From Bullera alba (taxonomy: Eukaryota; Basidiomycota; Tremellomycetes; Tremellales; Bulleraceae), in contig BCIX01000001.1 in assembly GCA_001600095.1 (NCBI GenBank), positions 3,745,198 to 3,809,197 on the forward strand: 64,000 bases of DNA. Direction: 5' to 3'. Made by a program: the position numbers and the translations under genes. The notes under the pieces were generated by a model. That model saw only the letters and a list, made by a program, of their open reading frames with translations, was not told where the DNA came from and did no database searches. Shown piece after piece: positions 33,118 through 46,340 of the stretch. Position 1 is the stretch's first letter, and the number at the start of each line of letters is the position of its first letter.

Positions 33118-35743
33118 ATGTCTCAACCTCGGGCCCAAGGAGCTCGACCTAGGCATACAATCTCAATGTCTCAGCAGTCACCTCTGGTATCGTCGTCGAC
33201 AATCACCTTTTTCGCCTCTTGGCGTGGGCAGCTGCTCATCTGCACAGTCGTCCTCATCGTTGGCGGAGTCTATTTCCTACTGCAGGAGCCGATCGCCTCG
33301 TATCGACGTGCCAGGAAAGAGGTCCTATCGAAAGTCAGGGAGAAGGAGTTGATGTCGATGACCACGACAGAGGACAAGGAAGCGGTCGAGGAGAATAAAG
33401 ACAAGGAGAAGCGGGGTCGAGACAAACGCAAGGATCCCAGAAAGAGGAAGGGCTCGTTGCTGAAAGTGCCAACGTCAGCTGGTATCAGTGGGGAATCCAG
33501 TCCCGCTCCCAGCTCGATGGAATCCTCACCTGCGCCTACCCAGAAACCGACACTGCCTTCAATCCCAAAACTCCCTCAGAGCGATAAATCGGCATCGCAC
33601 AGCGTCGCAGCACTTCCTCTGAGCTCTCCCACTCGACCAGCACATGACGCTACGCCAAAGAAAAGCAAGGCAACGGCAGTGAAGACGCCCATATCCTACC
33701 CTGTCGAGCTGCCGGAGAATTCCATACTTCCTCCTTACACCATACCGCTGCCCGAAACGCCCGGTGCAGGCCCATCAAGGATCATTCTAACACCTGTGGT
33801 TAACGACTCTGGATCACAAGACGGCGAAGCGGGAACCACATCAGAATCCGCACCGGATCCTCTCGCCAAGGATGACAAGTCCAGAAATTTATCTGATGGG
33901 TTCTCGATCATACCAGAGGAAGGCTATCTCCCCGCTAGTATAGCAGATTTATCGGGAAAGAAGAAGAAGCGGAAAAACAAAGTGCCTCCACCAGCCTTGC
34001 CGAAGCTAAATGGCTCGTCGAGCGTTGTCGATACCGCCAAGTCGGAGACGGATATCGTTGGTCCTCTGAAATCACCACCACCGACCCCGTCGACATCTCG
34101 ACACGCCCGGAAAGCTAGTCTGACCAGACCGATCGGAGTCAATCTCGAAGACTTGCTGTCTGAGCGTGAGAAAATGATTGATACGTTACGAGCAGAAATT
34201 GGCGCCGCGAAGGCGGAAGAGGCCAAAGCGAGAGAGGAAGCGTCCAGAGGGAAACACACTGAGGAGCGGCTGTCTAGAGATGTGGAAAGGATGAGGAAGG
34301 CAAATGCGAAATCGGAATCGGAAAGCAGGCGTCGCGAAATCGAGGTAAGCCGAGAAGTCCGTTCAATTGGCTGGTCCAGACTGACCTGCTTTCTCGTAGC
34401 TCACGTCGAGATTGAGCCAAATGACATCGAATTACACCACAGTAATCCATCGCCTAGGTGCTTTGGAGAACATGCTGCGAGAAGCCGGCAGGCCGCCTCC
34501 TCCACCATTGTCACCCGCTATGCCTGGGATGAATGGAATGGGAATGCCGATCCATCACGCGCAGGGCATGCCATCTCCTCTCCCTCCACTCTCTCCATAT
34601 GGCAATGGACTAGGGTATGGACCCTCGCCCCGATCAGCCAGTGGACCTGGGTTTGTCCCATATCCCAGTCCTGGAATGTACCCCTCTCCATCGCCAATGC
34701 TACATCCACATTCTTTCACAACCCAAACACCTTCACCCTTTCGACGCTCATCCACCGGCGGTCAGAACGGCTTTGGCGATAGCGGGCTCGCTGGCCCACT
34801 TACTCCCGGAAATCCCGGCTTCTTAGGGCCTCCACAGCATAGCCCTCTGCCTAATGGAATGAGCAGTGGTTTCCCCTTCGACATGAACGCAATGCCGTTG
34901 ATCCTGCCATCTGGTCAGCATCCAATAAGCAAGCCAAATGGACAGGGTGCGCAAGCCGACCTGAGACGGCAGAGTATAGAAAGCTCAGTGTTGAAGAAGA
35001 AGGGTCAGGCGAAAACAGGTTCGGATAGTGATGAGAACGGGCCACCCCTGCAGGAGATCGAGGAGACGGACAGTACAGAATACTCTGGGAGCGAGATTGG
35101 GCTTGGGATGGGACACATGTCGGAAATCGATGGTATTTTCACTGGACATCGGAGTACCAGGCGATTAAGCTCCAGCTCAAATGGTAACCAATCTACAAGA
35201 AGTCACAATGGTTTAACGGAAACTCACGGTTCTCACCCTTCGTCCCCGTCGCCGCCAAACCGGACGACGATGTTGCTCACCCCGGCGAGCGCCTCCGGCA
35301 CCGATCTCTTCCACCAGATGGAACGCAATGGTAGTCGGGGAAGTCTGTACCCCGAGATGGGGCGCAACGGATCGACGGACGGCCACGGACAATCCACTGT
35401 CCAACGCAGTCCGCAAAATCGGATCAAAGTCGTTCACCCGGACGAGAACGATCACTCATACTACGAAGGCGATGAGCATGGCTTGGACGGACAGGATGAG
35501 GTTGAGAACGGTCGCGAAGTTGATGCGAAGGCAGGAGACCAACACGAGGACTGTCAAGCCAATGGCCAAAATCACTCGGCGATGATCCAGACATCCGAGA
35601 TTGTGGTTCCTGCGGAATCCCGATCGAGTTCGAGGCAGGAAGAGGCGTACATGCCAATGTTTGCTAGTTTGGCTCACACCCCAGCCCAGGTGGCGGAGAT
35701 CAGGAAGATGAAGGAAGCAGCGATGAAAGCGCGGGGAGACTGA
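33118..35743 (+). CDS. Single-pass membrane protein with coiled coil, 856 aa
   Basis: Exon 1 (33118-34344) and exon 2 (34400-35743) join in phase 0 through a 55-nt GTAAGC...GTAG intron. No known family was recognised. One strong membrane helix lies near the N-terminus (about residues 38-57, LLICTVVLIVGGVYFLL), with few residues before it, so the bulk is probably cytoplasmic. A basic Lys/Arg-rich stretch follows, then a Ser/Pro-rich disordered part, a heptad-type coiled coil at about 345-440 (LLSEREKMIDTLRAEIGA), and a long Pro/Gly/Met-rich low-complexity C-terminal half. The last residues, AEIRKMKEAAMKAR, form another helix. The start could also be the second ATG at 33166. An organelle tether or scaffold is possible, but this is inference from layout. 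Confidence 0.72.
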
Positions 35744-36214
35744 GAGTGGAGCTGCAGGGGACGTGGCGAGCTTGGGGAGGGGCCGCTTGGGAAGAGACAC
35801 TGCTTGTCATGTCGAGCTAGTAGTATCACGGACAATAAATGACGAATGCTGGTGTATGCTACAGTAGCTAGGTGATGCACGGCACTCTGCCATGGCTATT
35901 CCATGACCACTAGGCCTCTGGGTAGAGTCGACGGTGTATGATCTAGTGCACACTGCCCGCACTATCGGCCGGTTGAGGGAAGAGAAAGTTAACCGGACAA
36001 AACAGAGATCCGAATTTGCGGAGCTGGTTAAATACAGCTGACCCCTTGGACTATCTCTCTTCTTCACCCTCCTCGCATCTTTGCATTGCTCCCATCTCAC
36101 ATTCGACCCTCGACACGACAACACGAAGCACTCTTGACCTGATCTTTTGCTCAAATAAGCGAACTACAAACGACACATATCCAACTTTCAAGCAATCACC
36201 CTCAACCACCCACA
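35744..36214. promoter_or_regulatory. Malate synthase promoter region
   Basis: This 470-base stretch lies between the 3' end of the coiled-coil gene and the malate synthase start. An imperfect inverted repeat of GGCCGGTT and TTAACCGG occurs at about 35967-35996, and TTAAATACAG at 36028 could serve as a TATA-like element. The bases just before the ATG (CACAATGG) are a good initiation context. Carbon-source control is expected for malate synthase genes in general, but no named site was identified. Confidence 0.4.
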
Positions 36215-38471
<2,257 letters not shown>

Positions 38472-38628
38472 TGACGCAGAAGAAGGTCGTTGTCTATTCG
38501 GCTCGGTAGGCTCAAGATACGCTTGTGCATGAGTATGCTGCGATGTATGTATTGATATCAAGCAACAACAGGAGACTAATGATCTGGAGATGATGATCGA
38601 TGACTGATCGCTGATTCGCACCCAACTC

Positions 38629-41600
38629 TCAAGGCCTGCCCCTCGACCTTTTACCCCACTGTCTCGAGTTGAGTGTTGACGTAGCTGGCTGATAATGGTT
38701 GTCACCGCTGGCTGGGCTGGAAAGCGGAATCGGTGTTGTCGAGGGAGGCGATACGCTCGATCCGCCTTCTCTCGCCTCCTGCTCCTCCGGTCGGGACCTA
38801 CTTGCCGGGTCCTCTAGAGGTGTTGATGAGGTGAGTGGCCGAGATGGTCGTTCTGGCGACACAAAGGAGGTACGTCCGAGCGGTCCAAAGACATCTGCGA
38901 AGGAAGCCTCGGAAAGTGTTATGCTTGGCGGGAGACTCGGAAGAGGTTTCTCCCTATCCGACGAACCAGCCTCGGTCGTTCGTTGGGGACCGTACATGCC
39001 TGAAGGGGCTACGTCCGGAGAGGCGGTAGCACTGGCAACCCCTCGGATCGTGTCGTCTGACTTTCGTGTGGCCGCAAAAGTCGACTCTGCCGAGAGTGTC
39101 GTTGGATCCGGGGCATCAGGACTGTGAAGCATCGAGGATGCGAAAGAGAAGTATGTCTCTGATGGGACCAGGCTGGGTACCATGGCCTCTCCTCTGTCAC
39201 CTAGTTGGTCAGATGGCAAGTTTGAAGAGTCGGCAGCAGAATGCGGCAGTGGCGATGGCGAAGGCAACCGGGTCGAGTCGGGGTGGGGCGATAATGATGA
39301 AGTGAGAGAACTCAGAGAAGTATCGGAGTCACCGAAACTGTTGTCGGATCCAAGTAGGTCCTCTGCGGCGAAGACGACTTGAGCATCTTGCAGGAAGACG
39401 TCGTCGGACGTTTGTCGAGTTCGCCTTGATGAGCTCGATGACACTGCCGAGTCTATTGGGGCGACCAGTAAACCTGCACTGAACGGGTCTGACTCATCTG
39501 GACCTTCTGCCTCGAAGTGTCGAGGCAGCTCAGTATCCAAAGACCCCATTCGAGCCAATGGGTCCTCCTCCTGCGATTGAGCAGACGACATCGTGTCCAT
39601 GAGGGATCTGCTGGGGAAGTCACCGAAACCGTTGGCTTGATGGGGATCGTCGGCACTGGGTCTTGGAGAAGCAATGGTCGTAGCGGGAGACTGGTAGAAC
39701 TCGTAGTGCGGAAGTACGGCCGTCCTCAACCGTCTCCTCGGGGGACTTGGTGCGAAATGGGCAAACATGACATCTTCGCTGACAGCTCCGCCGATCAGTG
39801 GCGAATCCATGTCCTCCGCCTTCTTCTCCTTCGCCGTCGGTGGACTGGTCAGATGAAGTCCCTTGTCACGTAGACTCCGCATCTCTTGAACGTCGTGTGC
39901 CAGCTTTCCAATACTCCTGGCCCTATATGTGATCTCATCCATGGTTCGAGGGGGGATGGTGGGTTCCGTGGCGGGCAGTCTGCTTGACTGCTCATCGACG
40001 GCAGCGATGGGAGTTCTGTTGAACGGGAACATGGGTGTCGAGAGGAAGCTGCGAGCGAAGCTGAATCCTCGTGCCGGAGGAGTGCGATAAGAGGGTAGTG
40101 ACCTTGGTGTGGCGAGAGGTGTCGGTCGTGAGGACGCCCTTTGGGACTGATGTCCAGAGGCGGAGATTCGGATTTGCCTTCCCCCTCCGCTGGCTCCTGC
40201 AGATGTGTTGCTGGCAGGGACCGAGGGAACAGGCCCCGATGAAGAGCCTCGGTGCTCGGGAATGCCCATCACCAAATCGTGATCATCCAATGTGGACAGA
40301 TGACGCTCCGGAAGTACCGGTTGCAACGGCTGTGTGAGGCCACTGGGATCAAGGAGTTCCATAGTATTGGGATCTCGAGGAGGTGGTAGAGGAAAGGACA
40401 GAGAAAGCTGGTCCAGTGTCAAAACGATACCGAGTCTCGTATGCACGTCCTGGTGTATCAAGTTGATGGTAGGTTGCCTTACAGGGATGATTTCCGGCGC
40501 AGATTCAGTGGGAGGAGGCGGATCCGCAGCGAGAGGAGGGTTGATGACAGGATTTCGCCAGCGTAATCGACTCGTCGAGGGCAATCCCGGCCCCGGACTG
40601 CCGTCGTCCTGTGTAGCAGGCGGGGGAGTCATAAGGGTCTCCATGGTATCCAAGTCCATAGCGGAGGTCGATGCTGATAGGCTACCTGCAGAACCATTCA
40701 ATCAGCTGACTTCTTCATCTCACACCTCTGTTCATCATCTGTGGACACCAGACGTACCAGATACACCTGGATCTCCAAACTGAGAGACAGAACTCATGCG
40801 AGGCGTGATTTGTTGCTCCTCGTGGGGTGCCTCTTCCACAGACGTGACTACGGGGACTTCCTCATAGTATAAGTCGTCGTCATCACTGGATTCGAGGTGA
40901 GGTTCCAGTCGACTGGATGTATCGTCTTCCGAGGATGGTGACAGGTGTGTGTCAAAGTCGAAGGAAGATGTACCCGGCTCTGCAATCTCCTCGAGGCTCG
41001 AAAGAATTATCCTCGGTGGGTCAGGTGAAGAGGCGGCTGATCCAGCTGCACCTCCTGATACCGGGATCGTACTATCGTCAGGTCGGGGAAACAAGCACTC
41101 GAGTATGATGGCTTGGCCTTGGTCGTACGTGAGGAGGGGAATGTCAGATCCTCGTCGCAACAGAGCTCTCATGACATGGTCTTGGAGGAAGTCGAGCAGA
41201 GCGGCGGGTATTGGGGGGAATGCTTCGCGCATCACTAGATCCGCTTCATCCGGCGGAGGTGGGAGAAGCCGAGAGGGGGGTCTGGACAGGCCAAGAGGAA
41301 CGCTCAGATCCTGCAGATGTGACTCTGACCGCGAGGCAGTGATTGATGCCGGTTGCTGTTGGGTCTCGGTCGTCGTTGGCTGACTTCGGCCCAGCGTTCC
41401 GAACAGGTTGCCAACCGATTTAGCGAACGAGGCATTGCGGTAGGCGTTGAAATCAGGTAGGAAGGTCGACTGACGAGGGGTGGTGTCTGAAGAGTTGGAC
41501 GATGGAGACGGTGGTCTGCTTTCGGGACTCTCCATAGGGTGGAAAGAGGTAGATATTCGACGCTGGACATTCCGCCAGTCCACGGGTAGGGAGTTGTACG

Positions 41601-41809
41601 AGGTCGAAGGTCGCGAGCCTCGAAAAGTACCCTCTCTCTCGGGATCTGGGTCATCGACCTCAACTGAAAAGGGTCAGTGGAGTCTGGAAGGTACACATAA
41701 AGTGGCGTAGCTCACAAGGAATCTCGATCTCCTCCTTGTCCTTGGTGAAGGTCTTCTTCAATTTCTTGAATCCCTCTTTGAGCTGTCCTTTGCCTTTCCT
41801 ATCTGACAT
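38629..41809 (-). CDS. Large low-complexity hypothetical protein, 1018 aa
   Basis: Three exons (41809-41716, 41663-40758 and 40685-38629) join in frame to 1018 residues. The short basic first exon (MSDRKGKGQLKEGFKKLKK) could contact membrane or nucleic acid. A probable folded segment lies at about 150-220 (AALLDFLQDHVMRALLRRG, YDQGQAIILECLF). Most of the rest is Ser/Pro/Asp-rich and disordered, with many SPxx and RxxS-type sites. I do not recognise a family. Such proteins in yeasts of this group are often phosphorylation-regulated scaffolds, but that is a guess. Several long antisense open frames (for example 38699-39127) are shadows of its GC-rich codons. It converges with malate synthase, the two stop codons being about 160 bp apart. 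Confidence 0.75.
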
Positions 41810-42680
41810 GCTGGACGTTGTGCGGGGTTGAAGATGGGCTGTGATGCAGACGGTGACAAGAGCAGGGAGAGAGCAAGGCAGGACGTATCCACAAGGTGAC
41901 AGGGGTGTGGTGGGAGGTAGCAAGTTGCGGGTTGGGAAACGAAAACAGAAGTTCAGGCCTCTAAAAGAGGTCTGTGCGCCAAAAGCAGAATCGCAATCGA
42001 CGCGATGTGGTGGACGTTGCACAACGACATGCATGGGTTTTGAGGCTTTCACTGAGCTCAAGTATCCTATGGACTACTCATCCTGTATCCTCGTGCATTG
42101 CACTTACCTCGATGCAGCAGAGATCATGATGCACCTCACTCGATTCTCACCCCACCTCCCAGGGCACCTTGATGGACCACCTCCACAATGGAAGCGACCG
42201 CTGCCACCGGGTGGCAAAATCAGTCGCCACCGCTGGAAAGTGGAGGGCTCGAACAAAGCAATTGTCAAGTCGACAACATTTCCAACTCGTCGCTCACTCG
42301 ACGGCTTGACTGCAGCTGTTGCTGGTAGTACTAGTGCCTGTTACCAACTCGCTTCACAACTGTACATCCTCCAAGGCAAGACACGAGGCACCTGGACCGG
42401 ACGATCTACCTTGGATTCGGAAGTTATCGTCACGATCATCAAGTCTCCAAAGAGGAACCAAAGAACGCGAGAGATAGACACATCAGGAGGCTAGATTTAG
42501 GAAGAACTCTGCGAGGATGAAGAAGGCATTTCACTTCAAGGTCAAATCTAGACAGAGTGGGTGAACGTCCCTTCACCAGTCCCAAAGCAGCGTGCGAAGT
42601 GGAATGAAAGAGCTGACAATTCGTCCTCTTCGCCTCTCATCATGTCACTCATTCTCTGTTTTTGACTGAATTCGCCCACC
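41810..42680. other. Divergent promoter region
   Basis: About 870 bases separate the large low-complexity gene from MRP10. A plus-strand open frame of 217 codons (41841-42494) has low-plausibility composition and no splice support, so it is not called. A short ATG-started run (MKKAFHFKVKS, from 42515) resembles the basic N-terminus of Mrp10 proteins and might be an upstream MRP10 exon, but no good splice pair was found. Confidence 0.45.
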
Positions 42681-42976
42681 ATGAACAACCACACAGCCCA
42701 GCTCGTTGCACCCTGTGCTCCTGAGCTAGCGGCCCTCTTGGCGTGCTTCGCAACGACTGGAGATCTGAGGACGCACTCGGCATGTGCGGCAGCATCGAAG
42801 ACACTACATAAATGTATGATGGAGACGCCGCGACCGTCGGGGAAAAAGACCGTACCATCGGTGAGTGAGGAGCTGTCTGGATTTCTTCTTAAACTATCCA
42901 AGCTCTGGAGATCACTGCGACACATGCTGATATCCGATAGGTCAACTACGTCCTGCGAAAACTCAGCCAGAAATAA
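42681..42976 (+). CDS. MRP10: Mitochondrial ribosomal protein mS37 / MRP10 (CHCH domain), 71 aa
   Basis: Two exons, 42681-42860 and 42941-42976, joined by an 80-nt GTGAGT...ATAG intron, encode 71 residues. The CHCH fold is clear: cysteines in APCAPELAALLACF and HSACAAASKTLHKCM give the twin C-x9-C pattern. The C-terminus VNYVLRKLSQK matches the INYHLARL-type ending of yeast Mrp10 and human CHCHD1. The protein is a small-subunit mitoribosome component, folded by the intermembrane-space disulfide relay. The N-terminus is shorter than in other fungi, which carry a basic RLKV-type segment before the first Cys. An upstream exon may be missing from this model. Confidence 0.82.
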
Positions 42977-43436
42977 GTTTAACCAGCGACCATCAGCCCA
43001 GCTCGCCAGTCACGCACACACCTTCGACGGCAGTTTCCATCTCGTATACAGCATTCTATCAACCAATTGTAATAACAAGACCGACATCCACATGCATTGT
43101 ATCCCAGAAGAGAGAACAAATGCGACGCTGGTCGCTGGATAGGCCATGAGTGCAGCCTATACCCTTCGGATGCGAAGATATAGCTGAAGCAGGTCGACCA
43201 CCGTGACGTGGTGAAGGGATAGGTGAAGCCCTCGGCGCTCAGCCTGCCGTCCGGCAGAGTGGTCAAGCTGAATCGATGAATGACCTGCTGCCATAAATCA
43301 AATCTGAAGCAACAGTCCATTCATATGCAGGTATAACAATCCTAGCACCCATGCAAGTTTCAGCCTCGACCCTCTGCTCGATCTAGTGATGATCTAGATG
43401 ACACTCCCAAGATCTACTTAATTCCTCAATGACCTC
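42977..43436. other. Convergent 3' region of MRP10 and CAT2
   Basis: About 460 bases lie between two convergent stop codons. Open frames on both strands are short and of random composition. I see only presumed 3' untranslated sequence. Confidence 0.55.
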
Positions 43437-45797
43437 TCACAGCTTGGGTTTGGCATCCTGTCCGGCAGATTTGGCGCTCTCCATCATCGCCTTGATCTCC
43501 TCAGCAGCGTCGCACATGGCTTTGCCGAACTTTTCGGCATCGTTATTCTTGGTCGTCACACACCAGACAATGTTGTTATCGTAGATAGCGTACGAAAGAC
43601 CGTAGCCGTCCTCAACCACTATTGCCCGTGTCAGCAGACGTAACATCTGCAGAGATCGCTTCGTACTGACCTTCTCCGTAGCCCCATCCGTCGAGGTATT
43701 TGCTGCTCAGCTGGCTCGTGCTCATCTCCCAGTGACTCGATTTGCCATGGACCTCATCTTTGAATACCGCCGGAGTCTCCTCTCCCTCTTTGATCAACTT
43801 CTTCAAACCAAACATGTGTCTGTCGACACCTTGGGCGTCTGCCGCCCAGGTGCTGTACTGGATATGCCTCGTGACGGCGCTTCTGAACAACTTCTCCTTG
43901 TCCTGAGGCGATCCTTTCGAGTTGATCATAGCTTCGCAGAAGGCTTTCGATTCGTTGGACACGGTCCTGATGACCTCTGTTCGGCCGTGAATGAACTTTC
44001 GGGTTTGACACGATTCGTAGGTAACTCCCGGTCGACCAAACAATCGGTAAAAGCCCAGCTGTTTGATCAGCTGAGCCCACGCATCTGGCGACGCTTTGTG
44101 AGATTTGATGAGCTCTTTGCCGTATCCAGTGAAGTTGACCATCTACCAATTGTCAGCACAAACGCTCATCACAGACAAGACACGACCAACCTTGAGATCC
44201 TGGAGTTGCATCTCCTCACCAAAGCCCGTCTTCGACTTCGCGATCGTCTCTTTCAGCTGATGATCCAGCTCAAAGACAATCTCCTCGGGTTTGGGCATAG
44301 GCGCCGAGTTCTTCTCGTTTTCTGGCAGCTCCAGTGGGATCGCGCCCTTGTCCAAAGAGGCGAGCATAAACTCGTTCAGTCTCAGTGTGGGTGTACCGTC
44401 CAGCATCGAGTCTGATATGTCGATCAGCTAGGTCTCGCATCATCTGCTTCTTGGCACTTACGCTCTCCATTGAAGCCAGATTCTCCGTTTGCGTCCACAA
44501 TGATCTCGTGCTTGTCAAACCACCTGTTGAAGCCTTTCGCTTTTGGCGATCGGTCGTGGCCGCCGACCCAGTAGTTCCAAGCTCTGGCGTCGTCGCTAGC
44601 AGGTGCCGGAGCGTCGTCCAGACAGACTAGGAGGATGGCGGAATCAATGTCCTGGATCGCTCGGGTGTTGGCTGGCGAGACAGACAGCAGGTGTCTCCGG
44701 GCCTATATTGATTGTCAGCTTCTCTACAAACACATCAGATGCATGTACCCACCTCGGTCCAGACATCTCTGTCATCCGCACAGAGAATACCGAGTCCACT
44801 GCCACTTTGGCCCTTTGCCATCTCCTTGACCTGCTTGAAAGCCTCGCTCAGCTGCGAAGCTGACCGTCCCTCCGTATCGACCTTGTAGTACCTGTCGTTG
44901 GCCAAGACCACGACGTGGTGGTTCGAGCTCGGGTAAGACTGTGGGATGTCGGCTGGGGAAGTCGGGATTCGGACAGCATTGAACCTGAAGTTTTGATCTC
45001 AGCAGAGCGTCCTGATGCTCTTGAACGAAACCTGACTCACAAGTACTTGTACGAAGCCATACACAGCGGTCCCGACTTTGTCTTTTCAGGCTCCAGCCTC
45101 TCGCTAGATCCACATCAGTATTTACGCCCGCATTCTCCGCCAAATTGTCTCACCTATCAGTCAGCTTCTTGAACTCGACAGTCGCCCTGACGAGCTCTGC
45201 CGCTCGGTCTTCCTGACTCTTTCCCTTGCCTAAGCCTTGCTTGTGGATGTAGAAGTAGCTGACGTTGGGCAAGATTCTGCCCCTGTAACCCATGTACGCG
45301 GCCTCGTTCCACCATTCGCTCAGCCAGCTTTCCCTTTCCTTGGCTCTCTGCTCCAGACGGCCTTGCAGGGTTTTACTCTGCTCCGAATCTAGGAATCCTT
45401 TGACGAGCTCCCTGGTCTTCTTGTGCTCTAATTCGGACTGCAGCGGCTGCACTGTCTCTAGGTACTTGTGAAACGTGGACGAGAGGGTTGGGACAGGCAG
45501 GTGGGGCAAACTCGCCTGTGAGGCATAGAGGGGTTTGGAGGTGGACGCAGCAGAGGCATTGGATCGCTTGGCTGTTGTTGACAAAGACCTGGATGAGGTC
45601 GTGGTCTGCTTGAGGCTCATGACCTCGGTCCTTTGTCTCGAAGGGGCTTTGATGGCGTTGGTCATGTTGGACTAGACACGAAGTTAGCACCACCCTTGCA
45701 CCCGATATTTCTATCCCGTGTGTCCTCATTCACTCACAGCACGCGAGACGAGCTGTCTGTTCAGAGATTGACCAATGGTGAGTCTCCGAGATGACAT
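43437..45797 (-). CDS. CAT2: Carnitine O-acetyltransferase, 662 aa
   Basis: Eight exons (45797-45738, 45671-45154, 45103-45041, 44984-44753, 44702-44462, 44411-44191, 44142-43671 and 43618-43437) splice to 662 residues. Family hallmarks are GPLCMASYKYLFNAVRIP, the catalytic His in EHSMLDGTPTLRLNEF (its codon is split by intron 5), GRPGVTYESCQTRKF, and the STSQ motif near the carnitine/CoA site. Exon 1 encodes a basic, Ser-rich amphipathic start (MSSRRLTIGQSLNRQLVSRA) typical of a mitochondrial presequence, and exon 2 contains an internal ATG that would omit it. The C-terminus is PKL, only a weak match to a peroxisomal signal. The enzyme shuttles acetyl groups as acetylcarnitine between peroxisome, cytosol and mitochondrion. 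It works with malate synthase, encoded 5 kb away, in C2 and fatty-acid use. Confidence 0.95.
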
Positions 45798-46340
45798 TGG
45801 GGTTCAAGATGTATAGTGGTCTGGGCGGAAATTTGTCCGCGTGTTTCAAGCGCGATTTATAGCCGGTGATGCGTGTACGGTTCGGTAGGTGAGGTTCGTG
45901 TGGATAAGGACACTCGGCTCGCTTTTTGGTCTTGTAGACCGAGAGACTATCAACTATGTACGAGCTCTGTCGATATTCTGCCGAAGACCGACAGTGGACG
46001 ACGCAGCCAAGCAGCAGCTCGACAGCACCAATATCCAATCCCCGGCCATCCCGCGCCCGCTGCCAGCCGCTGCCGTTGTTTCCGTTCCGGTTAAAACTCC
46101 TTTCTCCCATAACCGGCGGAGTTACGGCCGGCGGTGACTCGGTTGCATCGTCATCCCAAGTGGACCCAGTCCGATACTGAAGTGAGAACTGAGATCCGTG
46201 TGATGCATTGTAGTCATGGTGAACGGGTATCATAGTGGTCTCGTGAGCATGAAGGTCATTATACACAGGGGGAAAGGGTGATTATCCGTGCTCTATTCTA
46301 CAGCCTCGGTGCTCTCAGAGCTTTGTTGAGCGCAATACAA
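45798..46340. other. Carnitine acetyltransferase promoter region
   Basis: About 540 bases between the CAT2 start and the SCC2 3' end, both on the minus strand. Open frames (such as 45730-46266 on the minus strand) run through splice sites of the real gene or have random composition. No element can be named. Confidence 0.45.

Noticed and set aside
38699..39127. Antisense open frames inside the low-complexity gene
   Set aside because: They mirror the GC-rich third positions of the real minus-strand gene and have no motif.
41841..42494. 217-codon open frame upstream of MRP10
   Set aside because: Composition is random-looking, there is no recognisable domain, and it covers the promoter of two divergent genes.
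43437..43445. Firm peroxisomal signal (PKL) on carnitine acetyltransferase
   Set aside because: Pro at position -3 is outside the usual S/A/C set, so it is only mentioned as a weak possibility.
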